Positions 46,001-54,369 of a DNA stretch of 64,000 bases are shown piece by piece. Origin of the DNA: Haematococcus lacustris (taxonomy: Eukaryota > Chlorophyta > Chlorophyceae > Chlamydomonadales > Haematococcaceae); assembly GCA_030144725.1 (NCBI GenBank), contig JASKMD010000005.1:918976-982975 (forward strand), read 5' to 3'. Made by a program: the position numbers and the translations under genes. Position 1 is the first letter of the stretch. Every line of letters begins with the position of its first letter. Under the pieces are notes generated by a model. The model did not search any database, was not told the origin of the DNA, and saw only the letters and a list, made by a program, of their open reading frames with translations.

Positions 46001-47825
46001 CAGGTTCTGATTGGGCCAGCACTGCCGGCTGGCTCAGGTTCTCAGGTGCGGCAGGGCCGGCACAGAAGAAGGGCTGTGGCCATGTTCACACATCATGTAC
46101 ATGGTGCATGCAGAACATGCGGCCCAGCATGCGGCATATTCATTACTTTTGCATGTGGCTGGAGGTTCAGCAGTTGTGTCCTGGCAGGTGGCTTCACCAA
46201 TGTCACATGGCATATGGCATCTCAACATTGGTGTTGGTAGTGTTGTTGTGCATGGAGGTCCTGCAGATGCTGCTGGTGTTGCTGCCACACCAGCCTGGCC
46301 GAGCTGCTCAGACACTGACGCACCCTGTTCCAGCTGCGCCCAGCACCATTAGCCTGCACGCTGCCATGGAGACGCACAGCATCTTGTACGTCTTGCACAG
46401 TGGCAGGCCTGGGTACGGGCAGCAAATGCTAGCGTAGATTGCTCTGGGGGAACTACTGCACCCCCGCCGGGCCCCTGCCGGGGCAGGGCCCCCGCCCCCC
46501 CGGCAGGCGTTGTGGCTTCCTGGCGGACCCACCTTACAACCAACGTATGTGCGTCGCACACATATTCGTTCTGAAAGTTCGACAGGTCCTACACGAAATC
46601 AGCAGGAAGAGGTGGAGCAGCTGCATAAGTAGAGTACCTAGGGCGCCGCACGCACCGTCGGCACTGTGGCTAGTGCGCAGTGTGCAGCGAGGCCTATCAG
46701 CAGCGCCGCTATCGAGCTCGCCAGTGTCGCGTACTTTCTCGCCTCGTCTCGTCGATGTCGTACATTACTGTGTGAAGGCCGCTGCGACAAATGCTCCAGT
46801 GGAGCCATCTGGCTTGGCCGGGACGATGCAAATCAATGAGAAGTCGTGGTGCCAGGGTTACACATCAGCCCGTGTTTCGGCATCAACTTTACGTATCACG
46901 CGCGCAGGGGCCCGTTCCGATGTAGGACACGAAAGAGTGTAGAGATGACAAGTACTGAAGGGCGAAGAGGAAAGTCGGGTGGCGGTTCTGTATCGCAGGA
47001 GGGGGCAGGCACGGATCCGCTGCCCCACATCACGCATGTAGCACCCAAAACCTCCTGACAGTGAAGTCAATAGCCCGGATTTGCACTGGATGCCACCTAG
47101 AGCCAGCCCAGCCATGAGTGCACAGCTACGCCATGGGGCCAGGCCCCTGATTCGTAACCCCCAGCTGCTTGCATACCCCTTGAGGTATCGACGATGATGG
47201 AGTGCTGCCACCTCGCCCTTGAAGGTAAGAGTGCAGGATGAGGGTAAGCCGAGACCCACCTCACTGCTCCAGGAATGTGCGAAGTGAGTGCGGCGTACAA
47301 GATGTGGTGGAGCGGTGTGCAATGTGTACTTGCACCCCAAGTGGAGAGGAGCACTTGAGCAGGGTCGTCCTGTGACACGCTCTGGGGCAGGGCTAGTAGT
47401 TAAACGAGGTAAAAGTAAGGCATGAGCTGCAGTGTTGCAGGGTGATCTCTCACTCTTTGATGAGTCAAGTAAAAATGAGTTCAACTTGCACAATCAAGAG
47501 CTCAGCACGCTGAAGCCCTCACAGCAGAGGACCGTAGGGAACAGTCGTTGGCAGGAGGCTCGAGGCCTGCACTTGGTCTTCTTGCAACCCCTGCACTATG
47601 CGTGAATTACGCATGTGTGGAGGCAGCTCGTTTGAGCTCTCGGCATGAAGGGGCGCATTAGCAAGGGGCAGCAAGAGCAACCGGATGCAGGAGTGCATCT
47701 CTGTACATCCAGTCCTGCCTTGCTGTGCCTGAGCTGAGCTTCCCTGTGACTGGAGGTTCCAGTGGTAATGGGCAGTGGCAGTGGTGCCATGAGGTGCCAC
47801 GTGACCCCCCTCCCCCCCTGTCCAG
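46001..47825. other. No gene supported; GC-rich inverted repeat near 46465
   Basis: May contain the first exon of the lactone oxidase (an ATG-led hydrophobic stretch, MAACRLMVLGAAGTG, on the minus strand near 46365 could be a signal sequence). A 211-residue minus-strand open frame at 46858-47493 has no recognisable features. The G/C-rich segment 46463-46505 can fold on itself. Confidence 0.35.
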
Positions 47826-48178
47826 TAAGGCGCGCCCGAAAAAATCTTTAAGATATGACCCCATATGATCAAGCATGATGGAATATGATGAAATATAATT
47901 AAGCCAAAACTCGCAAAACCCCGTAACCTCGTTGCCGTGGTCTCAACCTGGTTTCAACCACGGTCTCAATCGTGATCTATTTTGGCGGAGAGGAGAAGAG
48001 TGTACTAACTACAGCTGAGAATGATACTGGTTTGGAGGACGTCAAACCCTCTGGACACTCGGGGTTCCCAGGTGGGGTGGGGTGGCGACCTGCCACATTA
48101 TACAGACCCGGTCATATTACATCTTTAAGCCATCATATGACCAATTCCTCAGCAAGTCATATGATCGGTCGCGCCCTA
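47826..48178. mobile_element. Non-autonomous hAT-like element (MITE) with 8-bp TSD CTGTCCAG
   Basis: CTGTCCAG is duplicated at 47818-47825 and 48179-48186. The 353 bases between begin taaggcgcgcccga and end with the inverse of tagggcgcgaccga, matching at 12 of 14 positions. The duplication fits the hAT preference nTnnnnAn. No coding capacity. Confidence 0.75.
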
Positions 48179-48484
48179 CTGTCCAGGCACCCCTGCTGCA
48201 CCTGGCCCTGCAGCTCCTCCCGTAACCAGGCCGCGCTTGCCTAGGAACTCATCCCCCTGCCCAGCCCCCCCGACTGTACCTGGCCCCTGGCACCGGGCTC
48301 CAAATGTTGCACTGGCGAGACAGCGGCGACTGGGCCCAAACACCACCCATAGGCCATGATAGCTGATCAGGCTCATCCTAGCCTCTCAGGCATACCGCTG
48401 TTACTCTTGATGAGAAGCTCAGTGGTCTCAAGAGGAAACGTGCCACCGGTGTTGGGGGTTGTAGTCATTAAGGGTGCACCCAAC
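48179..48484. other. Spacer between two MITEs
   Basis: No gene seen. The segment ccaccggtgttgg at about 48443 recurs at 40370-40382 in an otherwise different context. Confidence 0.4.
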
Positions 48485-48972
48485 CAGTGTTGTGAATCTT
48501 CAGATTTTCAGATTTTCAGATTTTCAATTTTCAGATTTTCAATGAAAATGAAAGTGTTTCATTGAAAAACTGAAAGAGTTTCATCGTCAGTGAAACTGAG
48601 CGGATGCCGCTGGTTCTCAGCCTATCCTTTCAAACGCGACTTGTCTGTAGGCCTGCACTGTTTGAAATGCAGAAATACTTAGGTTGCCAAAGGTCAGACA
48701 TGCAAGCCATTTTAAAAGATGCAAGCCGTCCATGCTGTCCGTGGATCCGCCATCTGTGGCGTTTTCTGGCTTGCGCTTCTTCCGCTGTGGCTGTAGCGCG
48801 CTGGCGCCAACCAAGTTAATCACAGCACAGCCAATCACTCTGCAACACCCGATCTGCGATCTGACCGGGGGCAGCACCCGGCACTTTCAGATTTTCAGTG
48901 AAGACGTTCAGAATTTCAGATGAAAATTTTCATTGAAAATCTGAATGAAAATCTGAAATTTTCACAACACTG
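48485..48972. mobile_element. Non-autonomous hAT-like element (MITE) with 8-bp TSD CACCCAAC
   Basis: CACCCAAC is duplicated at 48477-48484 and 48973-48980. The 488-bp element has perfect 12-bp terminal inverted repeats, CAGTGTTGTGAA. Inside them lie long imperfect inverted arms built of CAGATTTTCA and TTTTCATTGAAAA words (48497-48600 and 48885-48960). CAGTG-type ends with 8-bp duplications are typical of hAT. No coding capacity. Confidence 0.85.
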
Positions 48973-49371
48973 CACCCAACTACCCACAGGTCGACACCTC
49001 GACATGTCTTGCATGGATGTCTTGACATGAGTGTGTAATGCCCAGCCCACTATTATGCCATAAATGGTGATGTATCGATCAAGTGCAGAAGGCTGGCACA
49101 CCTACTCCTCCTGCCTGCCTGGCTCCTGTCTGCCTGAGGCAGCGGTAGCATGAGCATCAGCTGGATCCCTCGTGGGGGGCTGGAGCTGCTGCTGCTTTGC
49201 AGAATGCCCCCTCCCCCCTCCCCCCAATGGTTTTGCAAGCTTGCAGGTCACTTTATGTCGTGCTTAATGTCGCTTGCTCTGTTCGACTTCGCAACTTGTT
49301 GCTCCTGGCGCGGCGCCAGCTACAACGTCCTATCTCGCTACACGCGAATCACAACGTAGCAACACAATAAG

Positions 49372-50169
49372 ATGTCATCAGCGTCTGCCTTCAAGCAGGC
49401 AGCACAGACAGAGGACTACGCAGTCTCAGAGTCTAAAAGCCTTCTACAAAACCAACCCGATAGCAGCAGCGTCGCGCATCCACCCATTGTCTTTGGGACG
49501 GTGCATTCTGAAGAGGTGATACAGGCATACGACGACTCTGAGTTGCCATGTTGGGTGAGCCAGTGCTCAACTTGCACGTGGTGACAGGAGGCGCCTATGC
49601 CGGAGCTACTCAAACGGCCAGCTGACTTGAAGGAAGTGCCAGCTGCTTACGACCAGTGGCCAGGGGAGAGCATCAAAGTGGCATGCCCACACTGCGGGGT
49701 AAGGGCACCGCTCTTCCACTGCACCTTGATGGACAGAGCTAGCTTGCAGTGAAACCTACGCTTGGATGAAACTGCAGGTGTGGATGACAACCAGCATTGA
49801 GGCAGAGACAGGTGACTATAACAATGTCAAACAGCACACTATGCATATGACATGCACAAACAACTGCAGTTGTGATGCAGCATGTGAAATGCAGATGAGA
49901 TAATGAATCTTTAGTGCTTGCCCTTCCCCGTCCCTGCTGCAGAGTGTGTAGGCTTCCGCAGCCTGTTTTCAACTGGTCCTCTCTTTAGGAGCATCTACTC
50001 ACATTACTGCCCAAACTGCTATGACAGAGTTGGCCTGCACTACACGGTAAGCATGAGCAGTGGGGAAGACGTGCTGCATTGCATGGCTTTGACTCGAAAT
50101 CGCTGTGGGCCTTGCTAATCGCAGGGCAAGTCATGTGGGAAAGGAATGGGTTGCTGCACCTTGCGTTGA
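49372..50169 (+). CDS. Small cysteine-rich zinc-ribbon protein, LITAF-like
   Basis: Four exons keep phase: 49372-49554, 49588-49698, 49945-50046 and 50125-50169, giving about 146 residues. The polar N-terminus (MSSASAFKQAAQTEDYAV) leads to IKVACPHCG. After a short stretch comes SHYCPNCYDRVGLHYT, and the tail is GKSCGKGMGCCTLR. The two CxxC pairs, with the second in the form HYCPNC..xG.hY, resemble a LITAF domain, a zinc-bound membrane-surface module on endosomes. The long hydrophobic membrane insert usual between the pairs is absent here, so either an intervening exon was missed or this is another zinc ribbon. The third acceptor was chosen (AG at 49943-49944) because the earlier AG leads straight into a stop. 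Confidence 0.5.
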
Positions 50170-50742
50170 GTGCACCTTGTCCACGAGCTGTGAGGACATC
50201 TTGTGTCCCTATAAGGAAGCATGAAAGGATCACGAGGGCACATCATGACCTCCTTATGGCAGTCATGCATGGAGCCTTGCTTGGAAAATACTGTTGATCG
50301 TCCGGGGGGGGGGGGGGGTCCCATAACAGGAGGGGTCTGTGTGCAAGAACGTCAATGAAAAAAGAGTTTGTAGCCTGTAGCAATGTTTGTAGCCGGCAAG
50401 GGTGCCCAGTGAGTCAGGGGTGCTTCACTGTGGATGGAAAATCGCCCACAGCCTGCAGATGGAGATTTGTTAGGCTGCAAGGTTTGTGTGTGCCACTGAT
50501 TTTGTCTTGGACTGCATGAGAACTGTTGCGTGTTGACGCCAGCCGTGCTCGAGAAGACTGATAGCCTGCTAGGGGTTGGCTGCCTAAATGTAGCTGCTTG
50601 AAGGCATGGGGCCATGTAACGCTGAACTCTGAGCCCTAACATGCACGCAGCTAAGTTACCTTGTCTGGGTTGTCACTTAGCTGTGCCACACCGGTGTGTG
50701 ACGCCAGGTTTGTTGGGAAAGGTGGGCCTGCTGGTAGCAGGG

Positions 50743-50943
50743 GACCTGCCCTGGTGGAAGCTAGGCAAGAGCCAGTTGCGGCATGACAGTGGGCTGAACA
50801 AGCGGCGGCTGGAGCTGTGCTACTGGCCAGACCAGGGAGCTCTGCCAGCCAAGGGCAAGGAATATCCTGGCCTGGGCTACAAGCGGCGTCGAGACAAGCC
50901 CCCCAAGGCCCAGCAGCAGCAGCAACCTGCTGTGGCACAGTAA
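50743..50943 (+). pseudogene. Fanzor copy 2, internally deleted
   Basis: The frame reads WWKLGKSQLRHDSGLN, which matches the segment just after RuvC-I in the other copies, and then jumps directly to RRLELCYWPDQGALPAKG, the extreme C-terminus. About 0.9 kb, including the middle and the RuvC-III motif, is missing. The end KAQQQQQPAVAQ and stop at 50941 match copy 3. It cannot be an active nuclease. Confidence 0.75.
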
Positions 50944-51186
50944 TGTGTGCCCCCTTTGTTGAGCTGTCATCAGCTTACAATTAGTGCATGTTTTGTCATG
51001 CCAACTCCACATCATAGCCCTCGGGTCAGGCAATAGTGTAGGTGGTAGGCGGGCTCATGTGCCATGTGCACTGGGTTTACTCCACACAGCCCAATAACAC
51101 TGTTTGAGTCGGGTCTAGTTAGTGGCTGCTAGTGGGTACTACTGATTCGGCTCAAATGGAGGCCCTAGTGAGGGACAAGGGGGCTG
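50944..51186 (+). ncRNA. Candidate Fanzor guide (omega) RNA region and right end, copy 2
   Basis: About 243 bases directly after the Fanzor stop are nearly identical to 53556-53806 behind copy 3, and identity ends abruptly at aagggggctg. In TnpB and Fanzor systems the guide RNA scaffold lies at this place, with the guide taken from flanking DNA beyond the element end. This is inference from position and conservation; no structure was computed. Confidence 0.35.
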
Positions 51187-51526
51187 AACAAGACACTGGG
51201 GCACTGGCGCAGCCCCAACTCCAGCACCTGGCAGCAGCCAGCATAGTCTTCATGGACCCATCAGAGTAACCAGTCATTCCAGGGGGCCTCGTTACGTGTC
51301 CTCACGCAAGCTTCCACAGCCACCACGAAGACAGGCAGCAGCCCCAGAGCCAGGCCCATTGCTCCACCACCAGCCAAGCGCACCAAGGCTGAGCAGGAAG
51401 CTGATCCCACCCAGCCATCAGGGCAAGGCCGCCATACCCACTCCCCCAACACAACGTCCAGCCAGGTGGTTAGACAGAGACTACAATACAACATTGAACC
51501 TGCAGCGCATTGGGGAGAGCAAGTAG
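51187..51526 (+). pseudogene. Fanzor C-terminal relic
   Basis: After a stretch resembling PHLQHLAAAS (around 51205-51240) with stops, the frame ending at 51526 reads RWLDRDYNTTLNLQRIGESK, equivalent to the RuvC-III region [19 protein letters not shown] of copy 3, and then stops. C-to-Y and AA-to-TT changes mark decay of the DRDxNAA motif. Confidence 0.65.
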
Positions 51527-52255
51527 CGCCCACTTGAGCTGGCTGATGGCCAGAGCAGCTGAAGCTGCCATACAAGGGCAGGGGTTAACCAGGCCGGGCC
51601 TCAAGTGGCTGTGAGACCGAGCACCTGGGACCCAGCAGCAGGAGCCTGCTGTGTCACCATAGAGTGTTCAAGGTGTGTCAGCCAACACAAGTGCATTTGC
51701 ATCATGCCGAACTGGCAAGTCGCCCCAGATGTTCAGGCAGTAGTGCAAGGGATTGGCTTCCGCAGGCTCGAAGACACTGTCGTGGACATTGCGGAGTACA
51801 GGTTTGTAACGTGCTTGACCCAGCGTGGACAAGGCCTCAGCATCCTGCACAAACTGCATGGTGCATGCAACACACGGGGGAACAAGGTTCAAGTAACACT
51901 GCTCAATGCCACATGATGTACAGCCAGCCTCAGTCCTCTGATGCTTCCAAGAACACACCACCTGCTACACCTGCTGGCCTTCCACGCAGCCCCACCGGGG
52001 CTACGACCATTGCTGCGCCAGCTGCTGCCTACTCCACAGGTTGCCTTTGTAAACAGCAATATTTTGCGTAAACAGCACGCAATATGGTGCTTGTTACCCA
52101 CGCCTGGATGGGCACTCACACTCTTTGGGGGGTCAATGGGCTACTGGCTCACTGAGGTGGGCGCGACAGCAATAAGCACTGCGGTCATCATGTTGTGACC
52201 TCAATGCAAAAGGGTCAGTTGGCGGCCCGGCTACTCCTGGCCGGGCTAGTCCTGG
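51527..52255. other. No gene recognised
   Basis: Short open frames only, between two Fanzor remnants. Confidence 0.4.
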
Positions 52256-53555
52256 GTGGCATCCAGTGCAAGCTATAGACTAGCCCTGGAGCCCAGGCTG
52301 ACCTCAGTGGCTGCCACATGTGTCCCCGGCGTCACCCAGGCAGTCAGCGCAGCCTCTGGGGTGTGGGATCCGCAGTCAGGCCAGCTGATGGCAGACCAGC
52401 TGCGCCGGTGGAAGCTGACCAAGGGCCAGGTGAAGCATGCCAGCGGCCTGAACAATGCCCGCCGTGACACCGAGCGGTGGCTAGCACCGATCAAGCCCCA
52501 CCTCCAGCACCTGGCAGCAGCAAGCTCAGCCGGCACCTCCCTGGAGGCTAACCTGAAGCACATCACCGTCACCCTGGCCACCTGGGATGCGGTGTGGGAG
52601 GTATACCTGGACCCCAAGTGGGCACGGCAGCGGCTGAGGCTGTATGGAGCCCAGGACCGTGCTGGAGCAGTTCTTCAAGAAGGTGAGGGCGGGTGGGTGG
52701 GTGGGTGGGAGGGTTATGTGTTGAGGTGGTGGGTTGGGCATGAAGTGAAAGAGTAGTTGACTTTGTCATGCCTAGCCTGGTGCGACCATGTCAGCCACCA
52801 TGTGTGTGCCTTGTGTGCATGGCTGCAGTTGGAGGAGGACATGGCGGAGGTGTCCATGGAGCGCCATGGGCATGCCAAGCAGCTTGTGGTGTTCTTTGGC
52901 ACAGCTAACATTGGCACCAGGGGAGGTTGGGGTGCTGATGCGGTGTTGCGTGCCTGCTGCAAGGTGGTGTGCAGGCCCAGGGGCGCAGGTCAGCGGCAGG
53001 GTGGTGCAGGGAGGCAGGGTGGTGCTCGTGGATGAGCACCGCACCAGCCGGGTCAGCTCAGCAGTGAATGGCCAGCAGCCCTGTGAGGAGGAGCTGAACA
53101 AACTCAGTGCCACCAGGCCTGCAGGCTGGAAGCCACCAGCAGGGCAGGTGGAACCCCGCCTGGTGCGCCCAGCCTGGAGCCAGGAGCGTGGCCAGCCAGT
53201 GCGGGGCCTGATGTGGTGCCCTGTAGTGGCCCCCCGCAAGCCCCCACAGGCCCCACGCAGCAGCCAGGAAGCCACACCAACCCAGCCCAGCAAGGGCAAG
53301 GGCAAGGGCAAGGCTGCCAAAGCCAAGCCAGCACCACAGCCAGGCAGGTGGCTGGACAGGGACTGCAATGCAGCGCTCAACATGCAGCGCATTGGGGAGA
53401 GCAGGTGGCGGCCGCTGGAGCTGTGCTACTGGCCAGACCAGGGAGCTCTGCCAGCCAAGGGCAAGGAATACCCTGGCCTGGGCTACAGGCGGCTGCGAGA
53501 CAAGCCCCCCAAGGCCCAGCAGCAGCAGCAGCAGCAACCTGCTGGGGCACAGTAA
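52256..53555 (+). pseudogene. Fanzor copy 3, RuvC-I aspartate replaced, two frame breaks
   Basis: Exon 1 (from 52256, 5'-truncated) carries the RuvC-I neighbourhood as [17 protein letters not shown] where copy 4 has [17 protein letters not shown]: the catalytic aspartate is valine (GTC). The frame slips by one base near 52653 before EQFFKK and the donor at about 52682. Exon 2 begins after ggctgcag (about 52829) with LEEDMAEVSMERHG, has [18 protein letters not shown], and slips again near 52985-53000. It continues through [16 protein letters not shown] to the intact RuvC-III motif [18 protein letters not shown], a conserved C-terminus and TAA 53553-53555. As assembled it encodes no active nuclease. 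It is the nearest relative of copy 2. Confidence 0.8.
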
Positions 53556-53806
53556 TGTGTGTCCCCTTTGTTGAGCTGTCATCAGCTTACAATTAGTGCA
53601 TGCAGGTCATGCCAACTCTACATCATAGCCCTCGGGTCAGGCAATAGTGTAGGTGGTAGGAGGGCTCATGTGCCATGTGCACTGGGTTTCCTCCACACAG
53701 CCCAATAACACTGTTTGAGTCGGGTCAGTTAGTGGCTGCTAGTGGCTGCTAGTAGGTACTACTGATTCGGCTCAAATGGAGGCCCTAGTGAGGGACAAGG
53801 GGGCTG
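53556..53806 (+). ncRNA. Candidate Fanzor guide (omega) RNA region and right end, copy 3
   Basis: Partner of 50944-51186, with the same start after the stop codon and the same abrupt end at aagggggctg. The last 40 bases also resemble 32848-32888. Low confidence for the RNA itself; the conserved block is directly visible. Confidence 0.35.
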
Positions 53807-54369
53807 CCACCATGCTTCTTTCTCTTCTAGGTTGTTCCCCTTCTCTTTCCCCTTTTCTCTGCTCTCTCCTCAGTCTTTTACCTTTGGGGGTTGGCTCGTA
53901 TCCACCCAAGCCCTACCTCCTTAGTGTAACAACTACTACCATGCTACATTGATCTTGGCGCTGTGCACGTGAAAACATTCTCAGGCTCAAGGCCCAGGGA
54001 ACCACCGTGTCCTGATCACACTGGTCGCTGAGGTTAGATCATTAGTTGTGTCTTACAGAGTCTTACTGTGCAAGTGGCAGGTGATGTCTGTTCAAAAGCG
54101 TGGTAGAGTCAGTGTGACCAGCTGAGCTGCCTGCCTGCTAACTCCTTTGGCGTCGCATCACAAAGCTCTTTCGCAAAGATTGCAAAAGAATTGCAATATG
54201 CTCCTGCATGCTCACAAGTCGTCTGTGCAAGCTTTGCATGGTCAAGCTTAGGTGAACACAGTCCAGTTTTGCCTAACCTTACTTAAGTCCATACGACGCA
54301 GCTGCGTACAACGGGCAGCATTATCGGTTAGCTCGCTGGACATTTGCAGACCTCACTGCGACGCGAGCT
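53807..54369. other. Intergenic upstream of DIP13, probable promoter
   Basis: A pyrimidine-rich stretch at 53815-53885. No gene seen. The DIP13 promoter and 5' leader should lie in 54100-54369. Confidence 0.4.

Noticed and set aside
45769..46437. 222-codon plus-strand frame opposite the lactone oxidase
   Set aside because: Antisense to a supported exon at 45903-46000; no family features.
46858..47493. 211-codon minus-strand open frame
   Set aside because: No recognisable motif, no splice context and no repeat of its text elsewhere; could be chance in GC-rich DNA.
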